A program made the position numbers and the translations under genes. Below, piece after piece: positions 16,827 to 25,987 of a DNA stretch of 64,000 bases (position 1 is its first letter; every line of letters begins with the position of its first letter). The stretch spans positions 620,001 through 684,000 of the forward strand of contig NZ_JACLAL010000002.1 of assembly GCF_014280875.1 (NCBI RefSeq), in the 5' to 3' direction. Source of the stretch: Paenirhizobium daejeonense (lineage in GTDB: Bacteria > Pseudomonadota > Alphaproteobacteria > Rhizobiales > Rhizobiaceae). The notes below the pieces were generated by a model. The model saw only the letters and a list, made by a program, of their open reading frames with translations, was not told where the DNA came from and did not search any database.

Positions 16827-17993
16827 TCAGGCCTTGCCCATCTGCGCCTTGAGATAGGTTGCAGCAGTGGCATAGCCTCCCATCGCACCATCGACGAAAT
16901 GCATGTGATTGCGCCGCACCGCCGAGGGAACGATACAGGTCATCAGTGCCTCATCCTGCTCGTGCAGTCCGAAGTGACAGACCCCCGCAGCCCTCGCCTC
17001 ATCCAACCGAGCGCGGATCTCCGCCAACCTCCCCGGCCCGATGTCGACCGTCATCTTCAGGCCATCCTCGAACTTGCGGAAGTCGGTGTTGCGGGCCACG
17101 CCTCGCCGATACTCGTTAGCGCTGAAACGTCCGAGAGACCCGTCGAACTTCGACAGGGTCTTGACCAGCATGATCTGGGCGAGGATCCCGACCATCTTCC
17201 TGACCCTGTCCCAGCCAGCGCCGTAAGGGGAAAGTGCCTTGCTTTCGAGAACAACCCCCTCATCCGCAAAGCTGACGTCGGGGCCTGATGCCGGTACCGG
17301 ATGGCCATCGCGTCCATCGACATTGGAAAGGTCCGCGAGTGTATGGACCAGACGCCTGAACGCCTCCATGTCACCTGCAGGCTGAGGCATGACGATGATC
17401 GAGACGATCCTGCCCTGAGTGGCGGCTATTGGATCCCAGCGGCAGGAGAGCCCGGAGAGATCGGGACGGGAGCCTGCGGGTGCCGACGCGATGCCATAAT
17501 CGCCCGCTTTCATACGAGCTTCCGCCCAGCTGCTGCCGCCGCCGGAAAACATCGCGTAAGAGACATCGTCGCTGGCCTGGAACCGAGCCACCCGCACATC
17601 ATGCCCATGGCGCCTGATGTCCTCTACCGGCACAATCGATGCTCGCATGGCAAGCTCCATGTCGTCGCGTACCCAACTCAGAACACGAGCCAGAGTTTCC
17701 CTCGCAGCGTCGATCGAAGCGGGAGGAATGGCGACGACAGCCCCGTCACCACCAAAGACGAAAGGCAGATCGAATTTTTGAAGCGCGTTGAGAAGCGCGG
17801 AGATGACGCCGGCTCCAGCCATGTTGACCGCCTTGTATCGACCACTGTCGATGGCTCCCGTGGAGTTGATGACATCAGCAACAGCCAAGGCCCAGCCGTC
17901 AGGCAAGGGCTCGTATTTCAACGTGTCGGCGACATCACCGAATTCACGCAGAACCGGCAGGCGTTGAAGGAATTCGTCATCCGCGTTGGCCAT
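16827..17993 (-). CDS. DUF3095 protein with nucleotidyl-cyclase-like core
   Basis: 388 residues from the ATG at 17993 (MANADDEFLQRLPVLREF); the frame extends about 29 codons further but the conserved part starts here, and GGAGGAG lies 16 bases upstream, which leaves the exact start open. Residues about 25-110 resemble a class III cyclase core: ALAVADVINSTGAI in the position of the first metal-binding Asp strand and PFVFGGDGAVVAIP in the position of the second. The C-terminal half (RPDLSGLSCRWDP onwards) is specific to DUF3095. Product and activity are unknown; a nucleotide-cyclase activity is only a structural inference. It lies on the same strand as the hydrolase gene upstream, 186 bp away. 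Confidence 0.7.
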   Translation of the reverse strand: MANADDEFLQRLPVLREFGDVADTLKYEPLPDGWALAVADVINSTGAIDSGRYKAVNMAGAGVISALLNALQKFDLPFVFGGDGAVVAIPPASIDAARETLARVLSWVRDDMELAMRASIVPVEDIRRHGHDVRVARFQASDDVSYAMFSGGGSSWAEARMKAGDYGIASAPAGSRPDLSGLSCRWDPIAATQGRIVSIIVMPQPAGDMEAFRRLVHTLADLSNVDGRDGHPVPASGPDVSFADEGVVLESKALSPYGAGWDRVRKMVGILAQIMLVKTLSKFDGSLGRFSANEYRRGVARNTDFRKFEDGLKMTVDIGPGRLAEIRARLDEARAAGVCHFGLHEQDEALMTCIVPSAVRRNHMHFVDGAMGGYATAATYLKAQMGKA

Positions 17994-18178
17994 GGGATAA
18001 ATATCGTCTCCTCCCGGCAAAAATCCAGTGCTTGCGGCGCCCATAAATATCCTGCGCCGCAGCATCGTCGCAACGGACAACAGCCATCGGCCTCTTTCGA
18101 AAAGGATGGCCCGGAGGTGGGATTTCTCCTCGCCTGCGGGCCACCCGATATCGACGGATCCCTGTCCGTCACTCGTCC

Positions 18179-19162
18179 TTACGCCTTGAAGAAAGCGAGC
18201 AGATCCGCATTGATGATGTCGGCATGGGTCGTCGCCATGCCATGCGGCAGGCCTTCATAGACCTTCAGCGTCGCATTCTTTAAAAGCTTGGCTGCAAGCA
18301 GCGCGGAGTCGGCAATCGGCACGATCTGGTCGTCGTCGCCATGCATGACCAGCACCGGAACCTCGATCGTCTTCAGGTCTTCGGTGAAGTCCGTTTCCGA
18401 GAAGGCCTTGATGCAATCGTAATGGGCCTTTGCGCCGCCCATCATGCCCTGCCTCCACCAGTTGTCGATGGAGCCCTGAGAGACCTTCGCGCCCGGCCGG
18501 TTGAAGCCGTAGAACGGACCTTCCGGAATGTCGCGGAAGAACTGCGCCCGGTTGGCGACCAGCGCCGCGCGGAACCCGTCGAAGACTTCGAGCGGCAGGC
18601 CGCCCGGGTTCTTGTCAGACTTGACCATCACAGGGGGAACCGCGCCGATCAGGACGGCCTTGGCGACGCGGCCGTTGCCGCCGTGACGGGCGACATAACG
18701 GGCCACTTCGCCGCCGCCGGTCGAATGGCCGACATGGATCGCGTTCTTCAGGTCGAGATGGGCAGCGAGTTCAGCGACATCGGCGGCGTAGGTGTCCATT
18801 TCATTGCCGGTGTCCGTCTGGCTGGAGCGGCCATGACCGCGACGGTCATGGGCGATGACCCGGTAGCCATGCTGCAGGAAGAACAGCATCTGGGCATCCC
18901 AGTCGTCGGACGAAAGCGGCCAGCCGTGATGGAAAACGACCGGTTGCGCGTCCTTGGAACCCCAGTCCTTGTAGAAGATCTGCGTGCCGTCCTTGGTAGT
19001 GATGGTGCTGCTGCTCATGATGTTCGTCTCCTTCTGGTTGGAATGCGTGGCTGCGGATGCCTTGGCAAGGTCGAGGAAAGGCGGGATCGCCGTCGAGGCG
19101 GCAAGACCCATCCCCGCGATCAAAACACGCCTGCGTGTCGTTTTGTTAATCTGGTCAGTCAT
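18179..19162 (-). CDS. Tat-exported alpha/beta hydrolase of the non-haem chloroperoxidase family
   Basis: 327 residues. Residues 1-38 carry a twin-arginine leader ([20 protein letters not shown]). From residue 49 the protein matches cofactor-free chloroperoxidases/esterases, which usually begin about there: oxyanion [11 protein letters not shown], nucleophile GHSTGGGE, acid HGDDDQIVP, base GLPHGM. Such enzymes hydrolyse esters and can make peracids. An internal ATG at 19018 has its own AGGAGA site and sits exactly at the usual family start, so a leaderless cytoplasmic form is possible. It is divergent from an OhrR-like gene, with two palindromic operator-like sites between them. Confidence 0.88.
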   Translation of the reverse strand: MTDQINKTTRRRVLIAGMGLAASTAIPPFLDLAKASAATHSNQKETNIMSSSTITTKDGTQIFYKDWGSKDAQPVVFHHGWPLSSDDWDAQMLFFLQHGYRVIAHDRRGHGRSSQTDTGNEMDTYAADVAELAAHLDLKNAIHVGHSTGGGEVARYVARHGGNGRVAKAVLIGAVPPVMVKSDKNPGGLPLEVFDGFRAALVANRAQFFRDIPEGPFYGFNRPGAKVSQGSIDNWWRQGMMGGAKAHYDCIKAFSETDFTEDLKTIEVPVLVMHGDDDQIVPIADSALLAAKLLKNATLKVYEGLPHGMATTHADIINADLLAFFKA

Positions 19163-19195
19163 CTGCCGTCTCCATTTTTCCGTTCGCGATATTTG

Positions 19196-19208
19196 TTATC
19201 GCGATATC
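19196..19208. promoter_or_regulatory. Operator-like palindrome, copy 1
   Basis: TTATCGCGATATC, containing the perfect 10-base palindrome TATCGCGATA. It lies 34 bp upstream of the hydrolase start and is repeated 55 bp away. A further partial copy (TTCGCGATATTTG) precedes it at about 19183. Probable binding site of the adjacent OhrR-like regulator. Confidence 0.6.
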
Positions 19209-19250
19209 GATATGCATAACGGCACTTGAAATCCATGTCCATAGAAAAAA

Positions 19251-19263
19251 TTATCGCGATATC
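19251..19263. promoter_or_regulatory. Operator-like palindrome, copy 2
   Basis: Second exact copy of TTATCGCGATATC, 46 bp upstream of the OhrR-like start, consistent with autoregulation of the regulator and control of the divergent hydrolase. Confidence 0.6.
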
Positions 19264-19308
19264 ATTTTTCGTGGTAAAAGAACTCAACAGCCAACTTGGG
19301 AGTTCCCC

Positions 19309-19752
19309 ATGACCAGCCAAACTTCACCGGTCCCCTTGGACAACCAGCTCTGCTTTTCGCTCTACATGGCCAATATCGCCATCAACCGCACCTACAAGCC
19401 GATGCTCGACGCGATGGGCATCACCTACCCGCAATATCTCGTGCTGAACGCGCTTTCGGAGAACGATGGCCTGACGGTCGGCGCCATCGCGGACCGGCTG
19501 TCGCTCGAATCCAGCACCATCACCCCGCCGGTCAAACGCCTTGAGCAGGCGGGCCTGGTGGAGCGACGCCGCAGCACCACCGACGAACGGCAGGTTCACG
19601 TCTGGCTCACGGAAGCCGGCCGGGCGCTTGTCCGGGAAAGCCGATGCCTCGGCGAAACGCTGACCGCACGCTCCGGCATGACGCCCGAGCAGCTTCAGGC
19701 CTTCAACCGGCAGGTCCTGACCTTTCTCGGCGCGCTCACGGCAGAGGACTGA
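19309..19752 (+). CDS. OhrR-like MarR-family regulator (organic-peroxide sensor type)
   Basis: 147 residues, MarR winged helix. It begins like OhrR (LDNQLCFSLYMANIAINRTY), with the reactive cysteine at position 15, the position used by OhrR to sense organic hydroperoxides. The recognition helix is in LSLESSTITPPVKRLEQAGL and the wing in RRRSTTDERQVHVWLTEAGR. In most bacteria OhrR faces an ohr thiol peroxidase gene; here it faces a Tat-type hydrolase instead. Regulation of that hydrolase through the repeated TATCGCGATA sites is inferred. Confidence 0.82.
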   Translation: MTSQTSPVPLDNQLCFSLYMANIAINRTYKPMLDAMGITYPQYLVLNALSENDGLTVGAIADRLSLESSTITPPVKRLEQAGLVERRRSTTDERQVHVWLTEAGRALVRESRCLGETLTARSGMTPEQLQAFNRQVLTFLGALTAED

Positions 19753-19893
19753 GCGACGGCCGGAGATTTGCCGAAGGATCGGGATTGCCTCGCCTTGCGC
19801 TTTCCCTTTCGGCCGTCTGTTGGGTAGACTGGCGGTCAGGAGATTCCGGCCGGCGGCGACCGGCCGGCCTCACGGCAATCGGAAGGAACCCGC

Positions 19894-21588
19894 ATGACTG
19901 CACTTGAACGCCGCATCGACCAGGGCGTGGGCCGCGAGCCAGCCGACATCGTTCTGAAGGGCGGTCGTTTCTTCGACCTCGTCACCGGTGAACTCGTCGC
20001 CTCCGACATCGCCATCTGCGGCGACACGGTGGTCGGCACCTGCGGCAGCTATTCCGGCCGCGAGGAAATCGACATTACCGGCAGGATCGTGGTGCCGGGC
20101 TTCATCGACACCCACCTCCATATCGAAAGCTCTCTCGTCACGCCGCATGAGTTTGACCGCTGCGTCCTTCCCTACGGCGTCACCACGGTCATCTGCGACC
20201 CGCACGAGATCGCCAATGTACTGGGCACCGAGGGCATCCAGTATTTCCTCGATTCCTCCGAGCAGGCGATCATGGATATCCGCGTGCAGCTCTCTTCCTG
20301 CGTTCCCGCGACCCATCTGGAGACGTCGGGCGCCGATCTGCCCATAGAGAGGCTCTTGCCCTTCCGCAACCACCCCAAGGTGATCGGCCTTGCCGAGTTC
20401 ATGAATTTCCCCGGCGTGATCCACAAGGATCCCGTCTGCATGGCCAAGCTCGAGGCCTTTCAGGGGCAACATATCGATGGCCACTCGCCGCTTCTCTCCG
20501 GCAACGACCTGAACGGCTATCTCTCGGCAGGCATCCGCACCGACCACGAATGCACCAACGTACCGGAGGCGATGGAGAAGATCCGCAAGGGCATGCACAT
20601 CCTCGTACGCGAGGGCTCCGTTTCGAAAGACCTGCACGCGCTGATGCCGATCATCACCGAACGCCTCTCGCCCTTCCTTGCGCTCTGCACCGACGACCGC
20701 AACCCGCTCGATATCGCCGAGGAAGGCCATCTCGACTACATGATCCGCACGGCGATCGCCCATGGCGTCGAACCGCTCGCCGTCTACCGGGCAGCTTCCA
20801 TCTCGGCCGCCCGCGCCTTCGGCCTCAAGGACCGCGGCCTCGTTGCCCCCGGCTGGCGGGCGGACCTCGTCATCATCGACAGCCTTGAAAACTGCAAGGC
20901 CGATATCGTCTTTGCCGCCGGCCGTCGTGTCACCCCGGAACTCTTCGCGACCCGCAAACCGATCGCGCCCGTCGGCCTCGACAGCGTCAAGGCGCGGATC
21001 GTCAAGGCCGCCGATTTCGGCGTTCCAGTCACGGAAGGCGAAACGCCTGTGATGGGCGTGCTTCCGGGCAAGATCATCACCGAACACCGCCGCTACCGTC
21101 TGCCCACCTCCGGCAACCAGACCAGCGTCGATCTAGACCGCGACGTCATCAAGGTCGCCGTGATCGAGCGCCACGGCAAGAACGGCAACCACGCCAACGG
21201 CTTCGTTCAGGGTTTCGGCCTCAAGAAGGGCGCAATCGCCTCCACCGTCGGCCATGACAGCCACAACGTCTGCGTCGTCGGCGTCTCCGAGGACGACATG
21301 GCGCTCGCCGCCAATCGCCTCGGCGAGATCAAGGGCGGCTTCGTCGTGGTAGAGGACGGCAAGGTTACCGGAGAGATCCCGCTCCCCGTCGCCGGCCTCA
21401 TGAGCCTCGAACCCTATGAGGCCGTGCGCGACACGCTGCACAACTTGAGAAAAGCCGCTTATGCCCTTGGAACGACTCTGCAAGAGCCATTCCTCCAGGT
21501 CGCCTTCCTCCCGCTTCCGGTCATTCCGCACCTAAAGATTTCGGATAAGGGCATGGTCGACGTGGATCAGTTCCGCCTGATAGGGTGA
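19894..21588 (+). CDS. ade: Adenine deaminase
   Basis: 564 residues, close to the usual length for Ade. It converts adenine to hypoxanthine and ammonia. Amidohydrolase metal-site motifs are clear: [12 protein letters not shown] near residue 70, then [11 protein letters not shown], and [18 protein letters not shown]. The C-terminal domain specific to adenine deaminase includes [20 protein letters not shown] and [19 protein letters not shown]. It supplies hypoxanthine to XdhABC, whose genes lie 17 kb away in the same window. A GC-rich inverted repeat (about 19848-19868) lies in the leader just upstream of the start; I see no purine-riboswitch core. Confidence 0.94.
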   Translation: MTALERRIDQGVGREPADIVLKGGRFFDLVTGELVASDIAICGDTVVGTCGSYSGREEIDITGRIVVPGFIDTHLHIESSLVTPHEFDRCVLPYGVTTVICDPHEIANVLGTEGIQYFLDSSEQAIMDIRVQLSSCVPATHLETSGADLPIERLLPFRNHPKVIGLAEFMNFPGVIHKDPVCMAKLEAFQGQHIDGHSPLLSGNDLNGYLSAGIRTDHECTNVPEAMEKIRKGMHILVREGSVSKDLHALMPIITERLSPFLALCTDDRNPLDIAEEGHLDYMIRTAIAHGVEPLAVYRAASISAARAFGLKDRGLVAPGWRADLVIIDSLENCKADIVFAAGRRVTPELFATRKPIAPVGLDSVKARIVKAADFGVPVTEGETPVMGVLPGKIITEHRRYRLPTSGNQTSVDLDRDVIKVAVIERHGKNGNHANGFVQGFGLKKGAIASTVGHDSHNVCVVGVSEDDMALAANRLGEIKGGFVVVEDGKVTGEIPLPVAGLMSLEPYEAVRDTLHNLRKAAYALGTTLQEPFLQVAFLPLPVIPHLKISDKGMVDVDQFRLIG

Positions 21589-21701
21589 GGACTGGAGAAA
21601 TTCCGATCCTGTACCATCTTATCGAAACAGGCGAAGGTGTCACCACGTGATACCGCCTTCCCTGCTGCCAGTCATAAGCTCCGCCACGGACCAGGAATTT
21701 G

Positions 21702-22490
21702 ATGACAACCCCTGCAGTTGACGCCTCGCATCCGACCATACGCCAGAGGATGACAAGCCTTTATTATGGTCGCGGCAAAGCAGCGGTCCGTTTTCAATTT
21801 GCCATGATGGTCATCGACCTCGCCATCATTGGCTTCTTTCTCGCCGGCCCTTATCTGCGCAACCGACCATCCTATCTCGTGATCGACTATGCAATCGCGC
21901 TCTGGATGGCACTGGAGTTGGCCGCCCAATGGTCTGCATCGACCTCTACCCGCAGATGGATGGCGAAGCCGATCACATGGCTCGACATCTTCGTATTTTG
22001 CACACTGCTCTTTCCCCAATGGCTGTTCAACTTTGCATTCCTGCGCGTGGTCCGCATCTGGGCAGTGGCGCAACGGCCGATCTTTCGGCTGATGCTGAAG
22101 CGTCTCGGCCTTCGAGAGCAGATCGATGTCGTCAAGGCCTTCCTCAACTTCATCGTGTTCCTGTTCCTCGTCACCGGCTTCGTCTACAGCTTTTTCTTCT
22201 ATCATGAGGATTTGGGAAGCGGCTTCATCGATGCGCTTTATTTCACCGTGGCGACGGTGACGACCACAGGCTTCGGCGACGTCACTCTTCCCGGGACCTT
22301 TGGGAAGTTGACTTCGGTCATCACCATGATCATCGGCATCTCGCTGTTCGTACGCCTTGCGCAGGCCATCGTACGGCCACACAAGGTGACCTTTCCCTGC
22401 CCGCAATGCGGCCTCAACCGCCACGATACCGATGCCGTGCATTGCAAGGCCTGCGGACACATACTCAACATACCGGACGAGGGCGCCTGA
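21702..22490 (+). CDS. Potassium channel-type ion channel with C-terminal zinc ribbon
   Basis: 262 residues from the ATG at 21702 (AGGA five bases upstream; a TTG immediately before it is possible). About six membrane segments: S1 near 30-50, S2 near 60-80, S3 near 95-112, an S4-like arginine helix (FLRVVRIWAVAQRPIFRLML), S5 near 145-165, pore TVATVTTTGFGDVT and S6 near 205-222. The filter is TGFGD, a variant of TVGYGD still typical of potassium channels. The last 30 residues contain CPQC and CKAC, a rubredoxin-like zinc ribbon. Such a knuckle on a channel is unusual and may sense metal or redox state. Confidence 0.82.
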   Translation: MTTPAVDASHPTIRQRMTSLYYGRGKAAVRFQFAMMVIDLAIIGFFLAGPYLRNRPSYLVIDYAIALWMALELAAQWSASTSTRRWMAKPITWLDIFVFCTLLFPQWLFNFAFLRVVRIWAVAQRPIFRLMLKRLGLREQIDVVKAFLNFIVFLFLVTGFVYSFFFYHEDLGSGFIDALYFTVATVTTTGFGDVTLPGTFGKLTSVITMIIGISLFVRLAQAIVRPHKVTFPCPQCGLNRHDTDAVHCKACGHILNIPDEGA

Positions 22491-22516
22491 TCCCGTCCGG
22501 TATATTCTGAAAAGGC

Positions 22517-22888
22517 TCAGTGCCGGTAAAGCACCATGCCTGCGTGATGAAGGATATCGCTGCGGAAATCGCCATCGGCGGTAAAGCCGGTGTCGTCCCA
22601 ATATTCGATGTGGCTGCCGCTTACTTCGTAGCGGCCCTCATAGGCATGCTCGCGATTTCCGCGGGCCTCCACATAGCGCCCGTTGGGCAGAAGCTCGTGA
22701 CGAACATGGCCGTCACCCGTTACCCACAATCCTACATAGGGATGGCTCTTCATGTCTCTCTCCTGAATCTCGGTAATCTCGCCGGAGAAATTCCCGGCTC
22801 TTGGCGGCGTCATCACGAAAAGGGTGATGTAGGCGATGGCGGCAACAAGCGCGATCATCGCCGGTGTATCGTTTGAAAAATCAACCAT
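22517..22888 (-). CDS. Atu4866-family protein with N-terminal membrane anchor
   Basis: 123 residues. One transmembrane helix (about 9-27, PAMIALVAAIAYITLFVM) and then the Atu4866 domain (HPYVGLWVTGDGHVRHELLP; NREHAYEGRYEVSGSHIEYW; DDTGFTADGDFR), a small beta-barrel of unknown function named after an Agrobacterium protein. It overlaps by 8 bases the stop of a 45-codon gene upstream. An AraC-type regulator is divergent from the pair, which suggests control of both. Confidence 0.82.
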   Translation of the reverse strand: MVDFSNDTPAMIALVAAIAYITLFVMTPPRAGNFSGEITEIQERDMKSHPYVGLWVTGDGHVRHELLPNGRYVEARGNREHAYEGRYEVSGSHIEYWDDTGFTADGDFRSDILHHAGMVLYRH

Positions 22889-23018
22889 TCAGCCCATATC
22901 TCCGTTCCAGACGATCCTGTCGTTCGGAATGGATCCGCTCGATCGTCGCAAGAACGTGCCGGGCACCAGCAGCTACCCAGCGCAGAGGGCTTTCCAGAAC
23001 ATATTGAAGTGCAGACAT
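22881..23018 (-). CDS. Small basic protein (45 residues) coupled to the Atu4866-family gene
   Basis: ORF from the ATG at 23018 (MSALQYVLESPLRWVAAGAR then HVLATIERIHSERQDRLERR), preceded by a perfect AGGAGG at the right distance. It overlaps the following Atu4866-family start by 8 bases. Strongly charged C-terminus, one amphipathic helix, no recognised family. The ribosome site and coupling argue that it is translated. Confidence 0.58.
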   Translation of the reverse strand: MSALQYVLESPLRWVAAGARHVLATIERIHSERQDRLERRYGLNG

Positions 23019-23225
23019 CTTCCCATCCTCCTGGATTTTGCATCTCGCCGCCCGTCGGCGATTGACGGTGATATGGGGATCAGGATCGGAGAAGTGGTAG
23101 AACACTTGGCCGCAAGGATTGCACAATCCTCCGAATTGCACGATCCTCCATTTGGGGTTTCAGGTAAGACATCCTAGCTAAGACCCGAAAAGCCAGAACA
23201 CTCAGGGCTCAGGAGCATCCTCGCC

Positions 23226-24128
23226 ATGAAACCGCATATCGAATTGAAAGAGCTGATTGCACGACACGCCACGCAGGAAGGCTTGCAGGCGACGCCCGTT
23301 CCGCGCCTGACGCTGATCCGCGCCAGCCAACCGACCGAGCCGATGCATGGTGTGCACAAGCCATCGATCTGCATCATCGCCCAAGGGCGCAAGCGCGTTC
23401 AGGCCTGCGAGCGGGTGTTGGAATACGGTGCGGGAAACCACCTGATCGTCTCCCTCGACCTGCCGGTGCTCGGCCATGTCATCGATGCGACGCCGGAGGA
23501 ACCCTATCTCTGCCTGCGGCTCGATCTGGACCTGGCTCTTCTCGGCACGCTGGTGCTGGAGATGAACACGCCGATCCTGCAGACGGCGCCATCATGCAAG
23601 GCGCTCGGCGTTGCGGAAACGCCCGACGCGCTCCTGCAGGCCGCTATCCGCCTCGTCGGGTTGCTGGACAGGCCGCAGGACATTCCCTTCCTCGCCCCGC
23701 TGATCGAACGGGAATTGCTGTACCTGCTGCTGCGCGGCGAACATGCCGGCCTCCTTCACCAGATGCTAACACCGAACCACCGCCTGCAGAACGTCAACCG
23801 TGCTATCAACTGGATCCGCACCAATTTCCATCGTCCCTTCTCGATAGAAATCCTTGCGGCGGAAGCCCGCATGAGCAGTTCGTCCCTGCACGAACATTTC
23901 CGCGCCATGACCAGCATGAGCCCGCTGCAATACCAGAAGCAACTCAGGCTTCAGGAGGCACGCCGGTTGATCCTGACCGAAGCGATCGACGCGGCAACGG
24001 CTGGTCGCAAGGTGGGTTATGACAGCCCATCCCAGTTCAGCCGCGAATATCGCCGGCAGTTCGGCGCACCGCCGCTCTCCGACGTGACGCGTCTCAGAAC
24101 CCGCCCCGGTGATCTGGCGGAGGCCTGA
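23226..24128 (+). CDS. AraC-family transcriptional regulator
   Basis: 300 residues. N-terminal AraC_N cupin-like arm (about 15-165; KPSICIIAQGRKRVQACERV; HLIVSLDLPVLGHVIDATPE) and a C-terminal pair of helix-turn-helix motifs (about 195-285; FSIEILAAEARMSSSSLHEH; AGRKVGYDSPSQFSREYRRQ). The subgroup with PF06719 often controls a divergent small operon; here that is the 45-residue gene plus the Atu4866-family gene. Ribosome site AGGAG is 9 bases before the start. Confidence 0.85.
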   Translation: MKPHIELKELIARHATQEGLQATPVPRLTLIRASQPTEPMHGVHKPSICIIAQGRKRVQACERVLEYGAGNHLIVSLDLPVLGHVIDATPEEPYLCLRLDLDLALLGTLVLEMNTPILQTAPSCKALGVAETPDALLQAAIRLVGLLDRPQDIPFLAPLIERELLYLLLRGEHAGLLHQMLTPNHRLQNVNRAINWIRTNFHRPFSIEILAAEARMSSSSLHEHFRAMTSMSPLQYQKQLRLQEARRLILTEAIDAATAGRKVGYDSPSQFSREYRRQFGAPPLSDVTRLRTRPGDLAEA

Positions 24129-24150
24129 ACTTCAGGCCCGCCCGGAGCCT

Positions 24151-25851
24151 TCACAGGATCGCGCAGAAGCCGTCGAGCGGCGCAAGGTGAAGGCTCTTCT
24201 TCTCCACGGTGCCTCCGTGACCCGGCAGGTCCAGCACCTGCTTCACGGAGACGGCGGCCGGCAACGCCACCTTGTGGGCCTTGCGCCCCATGTTGAAGGC
24301 GAAGAGCAACCGCTCTTCGCCGTTGGCCCGGATGAAGGCCAGAACGTCATCTCCCGCATCGAGAAACTGCATGTCGCCATCGATCAGCGCCCCATGCGTC
24401 TTTCGGAAGGCGAGCATAGCGCGATAATGCTCGAGCACCGATGCCTGCTGTCCATCCTGCACATCGACCGCAAGCGCCGCATGTTCGGTCGGCACCGGGA
24501 GCCATGGTTTCGAGGCCGTGGTGAAACCGGCATTCGCCATCTCTCCCCTCCAGGGCATCGGCGTACGGCATCCGTCGCGCCCCTTGAAGGCCGGCCAGAA
24601 ACGAATGCCATAGGGGTCCCGCAGATCCTCGAAAGCAAGTTCGGCCTCCGGCAGTCCCAGTTCCTCGCCCTGATAAAGGCAAATGGAACCGCGCAACGTC
24701 GCAAGCACGCTGATAGCCAGCTTCGCCACCTTGGCGCGCTCCGCCTCACTTTGCGCAAACCGGCTCGCATGCCTCGTGACATCGTGGTTGGAAAAGGCCC
24801 AGCAGACCCAGCCATCCGTCACCGAGCGGAAGAAATCCTCGACGCAGCGGCGAATGTGGGATGGCGTGAAATCCGGTCCGAGAAGGTCGAACGTGTAGCA
24901 CATGTGCAGTTTGTCGCCGCCGGCTGTATAGGCCGCAACCGTCTTGAGCGATCGCGCACCGTCGCCCACCTCACCGACACTGGTGCGGTCGGGATATTCA
25001 TCGAGCAGCGCCCGGAAACTCTTCAGGAATTCAACGTTTTCCGGCCGCGTCTTGTCATAGAGGTGGTTCTGCATCCCGTATGGATTGACGTCGGGCGCAT
25101 CGAGGCCCGCATCGTCGCTATCGGGAGCATGAGGCGGGTTGTCCCTCAGTTTCTCGTCATGGAAATAGTAGTTCACCGTATCCAACCGGAAGCCATCGAC
25201 ACCCCGTTCCAGCCAGAAGCGCACCGCCTTCAGGAGAGCGTCGCGCACCTCGGCATTGTGGAAGTTCAGATCCGGCTGCGAGGCGAGGAAGTTGTGCATG
25301 TAATACTGCTTGCGCACGCCATCCCATTCCCATGCCGGCCCGCCGAACACCGAGAGCCAGTTGGTCGGCGCCGTGCCATCGGGCTTGGCCTCCGCCCAGA
25401 CGAACCAGTCCGCCTTTGGATTGTCGCGGCTCGACCGGCTTTCCTTGAACCAGGGATGCTGGTCGGACGTATGCGACAACACCTGATCGATGATGATCTT
25501 TAAGCCCAGCCGGTGCGCCTCGGCCATCATCGCATCGAAATCGGCGAGTGTCCCGAACATCGGATCGACGTCGCAGTAATCGGATACGTCATAGCCCATG
25601 TCCGCCATCGGCGAGGTGAAGAAGGGCGACAGCCAGATCGCATCGACACCAAGCGATGCAATGTAGGGCAGCTTCTCGGCTACCCCCTTGAGGTCTCCGA
25701 TGCCATCGCCATTGGTGTCCTGAAAGGACCGCGGATAGACCTGATAGATCACAGCCCCGCGCCACCAGTCGGCAGTGCCAACGCCAGATTTCGTCTTGTC
25801 ATGAGCCTTGCTGGGGGCCTTGTTGGGGGCCTTGCTGTGACTTGAGGTCAT
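24151..25851 (-). CDS. GH13 alpha-glucosidase / oligo-1,6-glucosidase
   Basis: 566 residues from the ATG at 25851 (CAGGAA upstream); the frame is open further but without similarity. Typical GH13_23-like protein: WWRGAVIYQVYPRSFQDTNG, calcium loop region DGIGDLKGV, nucleophile Asp in GFRLDTVNYYFHD, acid/base Glu in TSVGEVGD, transition-state Asp in FSNHDVTRH. It cleaves alpha-glucosides such as sucrose, maltose or trehalulose in the cytoplasm. Not accompanied by an agl transport operon. The N-terminus has a repeated KAPNK/KAPSK/KAHDK low-complexity stretch coded by near-identical direct repeats (25800-25840). Confidence 0.9.
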   Translation of the reverse strand: MTSSHSKAPNKAPSKAHDKTKSGVGTADWWRGAVIYQVYPRSFQDTNGDGIGDLKGVAEKLPYIASLGVDAIWLSPFFTSPMADMGYDVSDYCDVDPMFGTLADFDAMMAEAHRLGLKIIIDQVLSHTSDQHPWFKESRSSRDNPKADWFVWAEAKPDGTAPTNWLSVFGGPAWEWDGVRKQYYMHNFLASQPDLNFHNAEVRDALLKAVRFWLERGVDGFRLDTVNYYFHDEKLRDNPPHAPDSDDAGLDAPDVNPYGMQNHLYDKTRPENVEFLKSFRALLDEYPDRTSVGEVGDGARSLKTVAAYTAGGDKLHMCYTFDLLGPDFTPSHIRRCVEDFFRSVTDGWVCWAFSNHDVTRHASRFAQSEAERAKVAKLAISVLATLRGSICLYQGEELGLPEAELAFEDLRDPYGIRFWPAFKGRDGCRTPMPWRGEMANAGFTTASKPWLPVPTEHAALAVDVQDGQQASVLEHYRAMLAFRKTHGALIDGDMQFLDAGDDVLAFIRANGEERLLFAFNMGRKAHKVALPAAVSVKQVLDLPGHGGTVEKKSLHLAPLDGFCAIL

Positions 25852-25987
25852 GGAGAGTTCCTGAATGGAGTTTCCGGATCGGCGGGAATCGTGATCTGAA
25901 TAGTACCGCCTCGCGACAAAAGGCCAAGCGGCGGCCGGGACCAATTCCATCGACGAGCGCCCACCGGGGAATATATCGGGGTAGAGG

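Noticed and set aside
19840..19893. Possible purine riboswitch in the leader of adenine deaminase
   Set aside because: Only a GC-rich inverted repeat is present; the conserved junction and loop-loop elements of the purine riboswitch are not seen.
19870..21087. Minus-strand frame of about 400 codons over adenine deaminase
   Set aside because: Mirror of the real gene; low-complexity, His/Asp-rich translation.
25800..25840. Short direct repeats at the start of the GH13 gene as a possible CRISPR or recombination site
   Set aside because: Only three imperfect units inside codons for KAPNK-like residues; best read as low-complexity coding sequence.
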